Below are positions 34,540 through 42,682 of a DNA stretch of 64,000 nucleotides, piece by piece. Both the position numbers and the translations under genes were made by a program. The notes beneath the pieces are model-generated. The model made no database searches. It was given only the letters and a program-made list of their open reading frames with translations, and was not told the origin of the DNA. The stretch covers positions 186,001 to 250,000 of the forward strand of contig UQZA01000001.1 of NCBI GenBank assembly GCA_900545515.1, in the 5' to 3' direction. Numbering within the stretch: position 1 is the first letter of the stretch; each line of letters starts with the position of its first letter. Source of the stretch: an uncultured Eubacteriales bacterium. GTDB taxonomy: Bacteria > Bacillota > Clostridia > Oscillospirales > Oscillospiraceae.

Positions 34540-35697
34540 TTACCGGGAGAACATGATGCCCTCGCTGTTGAACATCCGGGTCAGGAGGAAGACCCCCAAG
34601 CCGGTGACAGCCAGGTTGGCAGCCACTGCCGTTAAAATCAAAACCGGTGAGGCGGAAAAGGCGAAAATCCCCACCATACACTGCACGCTGTTGTACACCG
34701 GAATGAGGTAGTAGCACAGCTCTGTCTTTGCGCCACCGCCAAACATGGCCGTCACTCCCACCAAAATCACCACAATCATCAGAGGCGTCACATAAGTCTG
34801 AGCCTCCTTGACCGACTTGGCAAAGGCGGAAACGATGGAAATCAAGGTAATCAGCAGCAGCACTGTAGAGAGAATCACCACGCCCAGCAGGGCATAATCC
34901 CCCACCCCATAGGTCACCGTCAGCTGCTCTGAAGCAGCGCCCATGAGCTTAGGCAGAGACAAGGTAGTCCCAATGGCGCTGGAAGCGCCGGACAGAAGGG
35001 AAATCACGGACAGGGCCATAATCTTCCCCAGAGCAATGCTTCCCCGTTTCGTGGGGGTAATGAGCAGGGTTGCGATGGTGCCCCGTTCCTTCTCCCCCGC
35101 GATGGACTCCGGCGCCACCGCCATGCACCCACTGAACAGGAAGATCAGCAGCAGCATGGGCATCATAGAGGAAAAGATGGAGCCCGTGGCATCCTCCTGA
35201 GTCGCCAAGTCATAAATGCCGTTCCAGTTCACATGAAATTTATTGACCAAGCTGCTCTCATACTGGTTCAGAATCTCCAATACCAGATTGTACCCGTCTC
35301 CCGAAGTGGCGGCGGCAGAGTTGTAATATACCTCTACCTGGGGCGCAGCCTTTCCAGAAGCCATATCATAGGCTGCCACCGCTTCGTCAAAACCGGCGGG
35401 AAAGCGGATGTACAGGTCCAGCTTTTGGTTGCGGACCAGCTCCATCGGCTCCGCCTCCTCCTGAATCTCCAAAGCCTGGCTCAGGGCGGCGGACAGGCTG
35501 TCCGGTAGATTTTCTACCACAGCTGTGGGCCGGTAGGTGTCCTCCACAGAAAATTGACTGCTGAGGGCGTTGCCCATGAACGTGTACAGCACGTAGATCA
35601 TGAGACCGGGCAGCAAAATGGTGGTCAGGGCCATCCGCCGGTCTCCAAAAAAACGGGCCAGTTCCTTTTTGAAAATGGTCAAAACCGGACTTCTCAT
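34540..35697 (-). CDS. ABC-2 type exporter permease, NatB-like
   Basis: A 385-residue permease. One membrane span (about 20-42) is followed by an extracytoplasmic domain (about 45-175), then five spans, with the ABC-2 conserved ESIAGEKERGTIATLLITPTKR between the second and third. It pairs with the ATPase gene upstream, whose stop overlaps this start (ATGA). NatAB systems export sodium or drugs. The actual substrate is not evident. Confidence 0.85.
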   Translation of the reverse strand: MRSPVLTIFKKELARFFGDRRMALTTILLPGLMIYVLYTFMGNALSSQFSVEDTYRPTAVVENLPDSLSAALSQALEIQEEAEPMELVRNQKLDLYIRFPAGFDEAVAAYDMASGKAAPQVEVYYNSAAATSGDGYNLVLEILNQYESSLVNKFHVNWNGIYDLATQEDATGSIFSSMMPMLLLIFLFSGCMAVAPESIAGEKERGTIATLLITPTKRGSIALGKIMALSVISLLSGASSAIGTTLSLPKLMGAASEQLTVTYGVGDYALLGVVILSTVLLLITLISIVSAFAKSVKEAQTYVTPLMIVVILVGVTAMFGGGAKTELCYYLIPVYNSVQCMVGIFAFSASPVLILTAVAANLAVTGLGVFLLTRMFNSEGIMFSR

Positions 35698-36470
35698 TGG
35701 ATGTCACCTACCCTTTCCGCGTAGAGGTCAAAGAACCGGTCCTCCAGGCTTTTGCCGCCGCAGACCTCCGCCAAGGAGCCGCACTGAACCATCTGACCAG
35801 CAATGATAACGCCCACCCGGTCGCAGACCTTTTCAATCAGGCTGAAAATGTGGGTGGAGACAATGACGGTCCGGCCCCGGGCCTTCAGGTCCAGGAGGAA
35901 ATCCGTCACCACCTTGGCCGTCAGCACGTCCAGGCCGTTGGTAGGCTCGTCAAAAATAATGACCGACGGATCATGAACCAGGGAAATGGCCAAGGAGGCC
36001 TTCTGCTTCATGCCGGTGGAGAGATTCGCCACCTTCACCTCTGCAAACTCCCCAATGCAGAAGGTGTCAAACAGCTCCTTTTTCCGCCGCTCCCGGACCT
36101 CCGGCGGAACATGGTGGAGCTCGGAGAAAAAGTCAAACAAATAGTTGGGCGTGAAAAACTCCTCCAGCTTCAGCTCACTGGTGAGAAAACCCACCCGCTT
36201 GCGGACCTCCTCAGGCTGCCGGGTGACACTGCAGCCATCGATGAGGGCATCCCCCCGGTCCGGCTTGATCAGGGTGGCCAAAATCCGCAGCGTCGTGGTT
36301 TTACCTGCGCCATTGGGTCCCAGGAGGCCAAAAATCTCCCCCTCCTGAACGGAGAAGGACAAATCCCGGACCGCAACCTTGGTCCTGGATCGGGTCTTCT
36401 CCAGCTTCTGCTGCTTGGCAGAAAGGCGGAAGGTCTTTTGCAGGCCCTCTGCCCGCAATATCTCAGACAT
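35694..36470 (-). CDS. ABC exporter ATPase, NatA-like
   Basis: A 258-residue ATP-binding subunit with Walker A GLLGPNGAGKTTT, signature LSTGMKQKASLA, Walker B SVIIFDEPTNGLD and the H-loop in VSTHIF. The start at 36470 (MSEILRAEG) is preferred over an upstream in-frame ATG at 36545 because family likeness begins there; AAGGAA lies upstream. It forms an exporter with the next gene. Confidence 0.9.
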   Translation of the reverse strand: MSEILRAEGLQKTFRLSAKQQKLEKTRSRTKVAVRDLSFSVQEGEIFGLLGPNGAGKTTTLRILATLIKPDRGDALIDGCSVTRQPEEVRKRVGFLTSELKLEEFFTPNYLFDFFSELHHVPPEVRERRKKELFDTFCIGEFAEVKVANLSTGMKQKASLAISLVHDPSVIIFDEPTNGLDVLTAKVVTDFLLDLKARGRTVIVSTHIFSLIEKVCDRVGVIIAGQMVQCGSLAEVCGGKSLEDRFFDLYAERVGDIQ

Positions 36471-36690
36471 GGTACATTCCTTCTTTCCTGCTGAAGTTAA
36501 AACAATTGTACCATACCCCCTTCTCCAGTTCCACCGTTTTTTCAAAACTTAAGATCGTGTTAATAATTATCTCCCCCATTATGCCGCTGCTTCGCTTATG
36601 TATCTGCGGTCATGAATCGGCGGCATCCGAAAGAATCTCTGACCGGGGAGGCGGATGCGACGGAATCCGATGGATGTTTGCCTGCCAACA

Positions 36691-36699
36691 TGATACAAT
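36691..36699 (+). promoter_or_regulatory. Extended -10 promoter of YARHG gene
   Basis: TG-A-TACAAT (TACAAT at 36694-36699) lies 43 bases before the start codon; there is no convincing -35 box. Confidence 0.45.
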
Positions 36700-36741
36700 G
36701 AAGCTCCTTACATCATTCACAAAAGAAAGGGAGAAACCAAC

Positions 36742-37413
36742 ATGGACGAGCAACAAGCTGTGACGCCGGTGCGCACCAGACGGCGGCCGTCGCGGGCAGG
36801 GCGGGGCCACCGGGCAGCCCTGGAGGGGCTGACCTTGGCGCTGGTGTTCTCTTTGGGCCTGCTGGCAGGCGTCGGGCTGTCCTACGGAGCCTGGATCTGG
36901 CCGGGGCAACAGGAGGAAGCTCCGATTGCAGCAGCCTCTCCGGATCCTTCTCCGCCCACGGAGCTGGTGGTTTCGGAGACAGCTCCTCCCACCCAGCCAG
37001 CTACGGAGCCGTCTACCCAGCCTATGACGGAAGCCACTGAACCAGAAACGGAACCTCCCACTCAGCCGCCCACAGAGCCCCAGGAGGAACCGGCAGCCGT
37101 GACAGAGCCTCCTGCCACAGAACCGCCGGACCCGGAGCCGGATTTTGCAGTCACCGGATACATCCTGCCCAACAGCAGCACCGAGTACCTCACCTGGGAG
37201 GATTATGCCTCCCTCTCCCGCTGGGAGCTGGTACTGGCCCGAAACGAAATTTTCGCCCGCCATGGCCGTCTGTTTCAAAATCAGGACATTCAAGCCTATT
37301 TCAACAGCTGCAGCTGGTATGAAGGCACCATTGCACCGGAGGATTTTGACACCAGCGTCATGAACGACATCGAAGTGCAAAATGTGCGGACCTTAAAAGC
37401 AGCGGAAGGTTAG
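36742..37413 (+). CDS. Membrane-anchored YARHG-domain protein
   Basis: A 223-residue protein with a basic cytoplasmic N-terminus and one span (about 30-50). A long Pro/Thr/Glu-rich stalk (about 55-132) carries repeated TEPPTQP-type units. It ends in a YARHG domain (about 145-210), seen as LSRWELVLARNEIFARHGRLFQ and SCSWYEGT. The YARHG domain is extracellular and thought to bind cell-wall material. An AAGGGAG site precedes the ATG. A tiny membrane peptide gene follows nine bases later. Confidence 0.82.
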   Translation: MDEQQAVTPVRTRRRPSRAGRGHRAALEGLTLALVFSLGLLAGVGLSYGAWIWPGQQEEAPIAAASPDPSPPTELVVSETAPPTQPATEPSTQPMTEATEPETEPPTQPPTEPQEEPAAVTEPPATEPPDPEPDFAVTGYILPNSSTEYLTWEDYASLSRWELVLARNEIFARHGRLFQNQDIQAYFNSCSWYEGTIAPEDFDTSVMNDIEVQNVRTLKAAEG

Positions 37414-37422
37414 GAGGATACC

Positions 37423-37533
37423 ATGACCAAAAAGCAAGCGTACATCATTATGACCCTGCTGGCATTGCTGTCCGCAGTGGTCCTCTTGGGCGCCGCCCTG
37501 GTGCTGCAGCATGTGGCAGGGGCTGCCCTGTGA
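37423..37533 (+). CDS. 36-residue single-span membrane peptide
   Basis: A short gene with an excellent AGGAGG site 6 bases before its ATG, beginning directly after the YARHG gene. The peptide is MTKKQAY followed by one hydrophobic span (about residues 8-29) and a short tail. Site quality and tight spacing argue that it is expressed with the YARHG protein, perhaps as a partner in the membrane. There is no known family. Confidence 0.6.
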   Translation: MTKKQAYIIMTLLALLSAVVLLGAALVLQHVAGAAL

Positions 37534-37585
37534 AGGGTTGAGAACCCAAAGCTCTGTCCAAGCCGTAAATGGAACCTGCCGCAAT

Positions 37586-37653
37586 GGCAAAGGGGCCAAG
37601 CCACCTCCCGAACATTCCAACTGGAATCCTGGAGGCTGCTTGGTCCCTTTGCC
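37586..37653. repeat. 68-base imperfect palindrome
   Basis: GGCAAAGGG(G)CCAAGC with CCTCC on the left faces the complement GGAGG ... GCTTGGTCCCTTTGCC on the right, with a small inner hairpin ATTCC-aact-GGAAT. It fills the gap between the small membrane peptide and the convergent ABC ATPase gene. It lacks a T-run, so it may be a repeat element or structured RNA instead of a simple terminator. Confidence 0.5.
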
Positions 37654-37793
37654 TGGCAGAAGCTTACTGAAAACGTCAAATCGTCTGGCCGGAGTGCGGC
37701 CCAATAGTGCACTCACGGCGCAAATAAAAGCAAATACGTCTTGCCTTGTTCCACTGGCGCGGCAGCGCCCTGCCTTCCCCCGGGGGGTTGGGT

Positions 37794-38459
37794 TCAGGCC
37801 GTCTCCTGCTCTGCCAGGACGCCGTCCTTCATCCTCAGGACCTGGTCCGCCGCTTCCGCGATGGACATGTCGTGGGTCACCACCACCACGCAATACCCCT
37901 CCTCATGGGCCAGGCGTTGCAGGATTTCCATGACCCGGTCTCCATTGGCCGTGTCCAGATTCCCCGTAGGTTCGTCCGCCAGAATCACACGCGCCCCGCT
38001 GGCCAGGGCCCGGGCAATGGCCACCCGCTGCTGCTCTCCACCGGACAGATGGGCCGGGTAACGCTTGTGCTTTTCCTCTCCAATGCCCACCATCTCCAGT
38101 AGCTCCTTGGCTGGTCCCACCGCCTTGGATTTGGCCACACCGTTCAGCTCCATGGCAAAGCACACGTTTTCCACCACGTTCAGCAGGGGGAACAAGTGGA
38201 AGGCCTGAAAAATCATGGCGATCCGCTCCCTGCGGCACCGGTCCAGGTCCAAGCTTTTGTAATCCTCCCCGTCAATGGACACGCTCCCCTCAGCCGGGCT
38301 GTCCAGACCGGCCAGAATGGACAGTAGCGTGGTTTTCCCGCTTCCAGACGGGCCCACGATGGCGCTCAGCTGCCCATCCTCCAGCGTGCAGCACACATCC
38401 TGCAGCACATCCCGCTCCCCGTTGGGATACCGGTACGATACATGTTCTACCTTCAGCAT
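37794..38459 (-). CDS. MacB/LolD-type ABC exporter ATPase, RiPP cluster
   Basis: A 221-residue ATPase of the LolD/MacB class with Walker A VGPSGSGKTTL, Q-loop MIFQAFHLFPLL, signature LSGGEQQRVAIARAL, Walker B VILADEPTGNLD and H-loop VTHD. It starts 12 bases after the permease stop with AGGAGG upstream, so the two form one exporter. The pair follows the Cys-rich precursor gene on the same strand, suggesting peptide export or self-protection. Confidence 0.9.
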   Translation of the reverse strand: MLKVEHVSYRYPNGERDVLQDVCCTLEDGQLSAIVGPSGSGKTTLLSILAGLDSPAEGSVSIDGEDYKSLDLDRCRRERIAMIFQAFHLFPLLNVVENVCFAMELNGVAKSKAVGPAKELLEMVGIGEEKHKRYPAHLSGGEQQRVAIARALASGARVILADEPTGNLDTANGDRVMEILQRLAHEEGYCVVVVTHDMSIAEAADQVLRMKDGVLAEQETA

Positions 38460-38471
38460 GTTTTCTCCCTC

Positions 38472-41400
38472 CTATTCCTTGATCTGTAGTAATTCCATGG
38501 GCTTGCGCCGGCCAAGGCCCGTGGATGTCACCATCGCACCTATGGTCGCCCCCAGAAAGTACAGCCCGGCGCACAGCAGGGTCTTCCCCTTCCACACGCC
38601 CTCCATTCCGCCCCGCAGAGCCCCCAGCGCCACAAGGCCCAGGAGGATTCCCAGGAGACACAGCAGCCCCTGCTGGCAGCTGAACATCCCTGTCACCCGC
38701 CGCCTGGTGCAGCCCATGGCCCGCAGGGCCGCCATCTCCCTGGCGCTTTGGAACAGCAGCAGCACGGAAACCCCAATGGCTATCAGCACCGACAGCGCCG
38801 CCGTCACGGGGTACAGCACCGACATCAGCCGGACATTCTGCTCCAGGGGACCCACCACCTGGGTCAACTCCTCGTCCCACAGTACCAGGGTCAGGTCCAG
38901 GGCGCCTGCATTGGGTTGTGCCACCAGCTCTTTCAATTCCTCCCGCCGGGCGGACAGCTCCCGGTTCTTCACCGGGTCCAAAACAAACTCTGCGACAGAA
39001 TAGGCAGGTTCCAGCGCCAGTCTTTCCTCTGCAGCAAGCAGGGCCGACAGCCCCAACAGCACGGGATCGCCTTCCATGGAAGCCTGACCTGTGTATTGGC
39101 CCACAACCAGATATCTTCCATAGGATCGACCTCCATTGCCGTTTTTGGTTTGGTCGCATTCGGCATAGAATTCGTTTTCAAGCTCCAGGCCCAATTGAGT
39201 TAACATATTTGTCGACAGTACCACCGGTATCTCCCGTTTCTTTGTATCATCCAGGGACCATTCCTCCGTGAAGATTCCGTCGTCCCAGCCTGGGGCGTAA
39301 GTAATTTCAATGCCGTTCCGCGCACAATATGCCTCCGGCTGATTCAAGCCATAATAGGTCACACTTCGGATCATACGGCTCTCATCATACACCATATCCA
39401 CATTGTCCGCTGCAAAAGGTGCAACACACGAGTATCCCAATTGGGACTCCAGATACACATCTTGCACCAGCCCGGTCTCCAAAATGGCATCTACGGTACT
39501 CTTGTTGATGATGTTTTCTGCTCCAGATACTGTCACAGAGGGGTTACTTTTGACAATCTCCGCCTCCACCACCGTCGTCTCATAGAGCCGGTCCGCCTCC
39601 GCCTGGCTGCGCTCTGCGGTCAGGTCCATCCACCCCAGGGCCACCACAAAGCCCAGGGCCAGGGCCATAGCCAAGGCGCTTTTCAGGGGGGCGCGGCGGA
39701 TCTGCCGCAGTACATACCGGCCGGATACTCCCATGCCGGGTCCCCGTCCCCGGGGCAGCCCCTTGAGGGCGTCGGTCCGCACCTGCCAGGTTGGCACATT
39801 TCCCATTGGGCGCACCCTCTCCGGCTGAGACACTTTTCCTGGCTTCTCCTCCAGTTGCCGTGGCTTTTGCGATGTCTTTTTCCTCTTCTTCCGCCCTCCT
39901 GCTGCACCCTGCAGCAGCTCCAAGGCAGGACGGCGGGACAGGCGGCCCGCCCCAATGGCCACAAAGGCCACCAGCAGCGCCCAGACGCAGGCACAAATTC
40001 CCACCAAATACAGACGGGACAGCTCCACCGATACCTCCACGCCCTCCGGCCCGGAAATCGTGGCCAGGGTTTCCGCCGTCTTCCTCATGGCGTAGCCCCA
40101 GGCTGGTATGCTGCCTGCCGCAATCCCCAGCAGCCCCAGAAGGGCAACGGGACCCAGAAGGCCCCGGGCCGCTGGCCCATTGGGCACGCCCATCGCCCGC
40201 AAAATGGCAAAATCCCTCCGCCGCAGCAGCAAATAGAGGAAGGCCGCCAGCACCAGCCCCAGCAGCAGCACCCCGGCGAAAACCACCGCGCTGAAGGTAG
40301 CTGACTGGCGCATGGGGGTGACTGAGGCCCAGAAATTCTCAGAGTGGTTCTCCACAAAGGACACGCTATAGCCCAGCTCCTCCAGTGCCTCCCGGTTCTC
40401 TCCCAAAAAGGCAGCCTCATCCTGAGAGGATTTTAACACAAAGCTGTAATCCCACACCATTGTTTCGGGGTCTGCTCCGAATCCCTCTGGCATACAGGAG
40501 TCCGGAATATACATGTTGGTATTTTCCATAGAAGGCCGTCCCCATGGAGAATCTAAAGCAACTCCATATAGCCCGACAATTTCAAAGCTCTCCGTTTGTG
40601 TGGGGAACTCCCGCCAGTTTTTCCACTCTTCACCATCCAAGATGTAACCACCAAAGGCAAGATCAAAATCCCGAAGAGTCAAGGTAATGGTATCTCCCAC
40701 TGCCAGACCCCGGTAGTTGGCAAATTCCTGATGCACCACACAAACCTTCCGGGCGCTTCGGTCATCCTCCTGATCCAGCCAGCGTCCATCTGTTAGATAA
40801 TACGTCTTAGAAGCTTGCTGCATCAATGGCATAGCGCTCATGTCTTTCGTTCCTATGACAACCATAGCGCTTTGGTTTTCCCGCAATAATTCTAGTTCGT
40901 CCTGCAGCCCCGCCAATTCTGGCGTTTCCAAGTCTAACTGCACCCCAGGCTTCACTGGGAGGAACCACAGATCGCTGTTATTTATAGGCTTTATAATTAA
41001 GTTTTCTCCAGGATTATCCCATATATTATATATATCAGAATCATAAAACGCCTTTATTAAGTAGTAATTTCCAACCTGCACCTCCGCCAATGCGCTGTCT
41101 TCACCAGTTTCTCCTGTGATAAAGTACAGCGTAATTTTCTTCCCCTCCGAAACATACTCTGGGTATCCTGCTTCAACCCGATCTACCCGAAATTGGAATT
41201 GATACGCTTCATATTCCTCTCCGATTTTTTGGGGAGAAGGAGCAGTAAGCACCTCGCCATATACAAAGACATCGCTATTATGCAGACCAAAGTCAAGGGG
41301 GGTCTTTTCATAACCGTCACTGGACCTCCCATCGATGTCTGCGTTGTACAGTCCATGCAGGACAGCAGAACAGGACCGTCGGCGATCCTCCAGTGCCACG

Positions 41401-41645
41401 TACTTACTGTCCGCAATGAGGTTTGCGCCTGCCGCATAGTTGTATTCTTCTGGATTGGTGCTCTGAAGGGAGCCAATCGCGCGATAATAGGCCCCCAATC
41501 TGGCAGTTTCCCGCTGGACTAGGATATACTCCACCGTTCGGGTGGTAAACGCTGCGCTCAGCAGCCCAATGAGCAGCAGCAAAAGCAAACTTTGTGCCGG
41601 CTGACGCAGGACGGATTTCAAATAAATGACAGTTTTCTTATGCAA
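38472..41645 (-). CDS. Large FtsX/MacB-type ABC permease, RiPP cluster
   Basis: A permease of about 1,057 residues with two FtsX-type halves. It has an N-terminal span (LLLLLLIGLLSAAFTT), a large external domain (about 40-430), three spans with an RRRDFAILRAMGVPNG cytoplasmic motif, a basic linker, another span after RYVLRQIRRAPLKSALAM, a second external domain, and three C-terminal spans with AREMAALRAMGCTRRRV. I prefer the TTG at 41645 because AAGGAGG lies 8 bases upstream; an ATG at 41681 lacks a site. The part encoding the first external domain (about 40.45-41.4 kb) is notably AT-richer than the rest, a sign of mosaic origin. Confidence 0.82.
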   Translation of the reverse strand: MHKKTVIYLKSVLRQPAQSLLLLLLIGLLSAAFTTRTVEYILVQRETARLGAYYRAIGSLQSTNPEEYNYAAGANLIADSKYVALEDRRRSCSAVLHGLYNADIDGRSSDGYEKTPLDFGLHNSDVFVYGEVLTAPSPQKIGEEYEAYQFQFRVDRVEAGYPEYVSEGKKITLYFITGETGEDSALAEVQVGNYYLIKAFYDSDIYNIWDNPGENLIIKPINNSDLWFLPVKPGVQLDLETPELAGLQDELELLRENQSAMVVIGTKDMSAMPLMQQASKTYYLTDGRWLDQEDDRSARKVCVVHQEFANYRGLAVGDTITLTLRDFDLAFGGYILDGEEWKNWREFPTQTESFEIVGLYGVALDSPWGRPSMENTNMYIPDSCMPEGFGADPETMVWDYSFVLKSSQDEAAFLGENREALEELGYSVSFVENHSENFWASVTPMRQSATFSAVVFAGVLLLGLVLAAFLYLLLRRRDFAILRAMGVPNGPAARGLLGPVALLGLLGIAAGSIPAWGYAMRKTAETLATISGPEGVEVSVELSRLYLVGICACVWALLVAFVAIGAGRLSRRPALELLQGAAGGRKKRKKTSQKPRQLEEKPGKVSQPERVRPMGNVPTWQVRTDALKGLPRGRGPGMGVSGRYVLRQIRRAPLKSALAMALALGFVVALGWMDLTAERSQAEADRLYETTVVEAEIVKSNPSVTVSGAENIINKSTVDAILETGLVQDVYLESQLGYSCVAPFAADNVDMVYDESRMIRSVTYYGLNQPEAYCARNGIEITYAPGWDDGIFTEEWSLDDTKKREIPVVLSTNMLTQLGLELENEFYAECDQTKNGNGGRSYGRYLVVGQYTGQASMEGDPVLLGLSALLAAEERLALEPAYSVAEFVLDPVKNRELSARREELKELVAQPNAGALDLTLVLWDEELTQVVGPLEQNVRLMSVLYPVTAALSVLIAIGVSVLLLFQSAREMAALRAMGCTRRRVTGMFSCQQGLLCLLGILLGLVALGALRGGMEGVWKGKTLLCAGLYFLGATIGAMVTSTGLGRRKPMELLQIKE

Positions 41646-41686
41646 CCTCCAAACCTCCTTCTCAGACGATATCCATATCATAAAAA

Positions 41687-41713
41687 ACGGCGCCCTCGTA
41701 TGAAGGGCGCCGT
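41687..41713 (-). terminator. Intrinsic terminator between precursor and ABC exporter genes
   Basis: A 9-bp perfect stem, ACGGCGCCC with GGGCGCCGT, a 9-base loop, and on the minus strand a TTTTTT run directly after. It lies 22 bases after the precursor stop and ahead of the permease start, so transcription of the exporter depends on readthrough. Confidence 0.9.
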
Positions 41714-41735
41714 CTGCCCTAATATTGCGGATTAC

Positions 41736-41963
41736 TTACGACCGTAAGTTTTGAGTTGATCCTAGGTTTAAGTTGATGCTTCTTTTAGCTCCTTCGATGT
41801 TGTTATTGTATGCATCGTTTCGATCCGATACCGTTGGGTTATAAGGTAAATCACATAAGCAATAACAAGCATCGCAGCTACACGAGCATGTTGCATACGC
41901 GCAGATGCAAGCATACGCCTCCACCGTATCCAGCTGAAGCCGTCTCTTAGTCAGTCTCTCCAT
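41736..41963 (-). CDS. Cys-rich RiPP precursor peptide, CLI_3235-like
   Basis: A 75-residue peptide. The leader RRLQLDTVEAYA is followed by eight Cys in 19 residues, at positions 19, 21, 26, 28, 30, 33, 35 and 37. The remaining 38-residue Cys-free tail is rich in Asn, Ser and charged residues. The TVEAYA-CxC pattern next to a radical SAM maturase matches what I recall of the CLI_3235-type clostridial Cys-rich peptides. The ATG at 41963 has GGGGAGG 8 bases upstream; a GTG at 41972 is a less likely start. The long tail may be cleaved off or may be part of the product. Confidence 0.85.
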   Translation of the reverse strand: MERLTKRRLQLDTVEAYACICAYATCSCSCDACYCLCDLPYNPTVSDRNDAYNNNIEGAKRSINLNLGSTQNLRS

Positions 41964-41996
41964 TCGTTTCACCTCCCCCTCCGTGAATTTGGACTC

Positions 41997-42085
41997 GAAG
42001 GGCCGTCAGCCAATTGGCCCTTCTATCCATCGGTTCGGATGTCACCGTGAGTCGATGGCATTCCTCTCCATCTGTCCCTCACGGT
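41997..42085 (-). promoter_or_regulatory. Two hairpins upstream of precursor gene
   Basis: GAAGGGCC (41997-42004) pairs with GGCCCTTC (42016-42023). ACCGTGAG (42044-42051) pairs with CTCACGGT (42078-42085) around an inner GATGG/CCATC stem. They lie in the 428-base gap before the precursor and may shape mRNA stability or processing of the polycistronic transcript. I see no clear promoter or convincing gene in the rest of the gap (42086-42391). Confidence 0.5.
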
Positions 42086-42391
42086 TTTTCTCTGGAGCAA
42101 GCAGCGCCTGCCAAGCTACCAGGACTTTCTAGCAGACTCCACCCGCTCCACCCCCTGCAACGCCCTCACCAGCAGGGAACCAAGCAGTCTGCAAAACCAC
42201 CCAATGCCCGGGGCTGATGAGGCCTGTTCCATTTCACACGAGACAGGCCATTGCTGCACGTCTGTGACCTGGCTACGCCACAAACGCAGGGGGCTATGCT
42301 TCTGTAGCCTATGGAAACCTGGGCGCAGCTACAGGAACAACAAGTTTCGGCGCGTCATCCTCGCTGCATTTCTGACGCGCAGACAACCGCT

Positions 42392-42655
42392 TCATTCGGT
42401 TGTTGCCATACCGTCAATGATTTTGTTGAGCGTGCTGAATCCATAGTCCCGCAAGCAGCCCTCCGGAACCCGGACGCCCAAGGCTTTCTCTGTCTCCAAA
42501 AGCAAATAGGTCAGGTCCACTGCCGTCAGTCCAAACGTTCTCCCGGTCAGGGGTTCATCCCAGTTCTCCTCAGCCAGAAGCTCCGCCGGACAGTGGAGCT
42601 TGTCGCGCAGGACCTCCAACACGCCTTGCCGTATGGTTTCTCTTGTCAAAGTCAT
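42392..42655 (-). CDS. Peptide-maturation acyl-carrier-like protein
   Basis: An 87-residue protein with the helical pattern of an acyl carrier protein. The place where carriers have the DSL attachment motif reads FGLTAVDLTYLLLETEKAL, so the phosphopantetheine Ser appears to be missing. This fits the 'peptide maturation system acyl carrier-related protein' family that accompanies CLI_3235-type clusters. GGGGAGGAG precedes the ATG. It may serve as a docking protein between maturase and precursor and not as a true carrier. Confidence 0.78.
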   Translation of the reverse strand: MTLTRETIRQGVLEVLRDKLHCPAELLAEENWDEPLTGRTFGLTAVDLTYLLLETEKALGVRVPEGCLRDYGFSTLNKIIDGMATTE

Positions 42656-42682
42656 ATGATTCTCTCCTCCCCATATGCGCCT

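Noticed and set aside
42100..42240. 38-codon frame on the minus strand before the RiPP precursor (begins MEQASSAPG)
   Set aside because: It has no ribosome site, is not Cys-rich and shows no leader likeness to the precursor.
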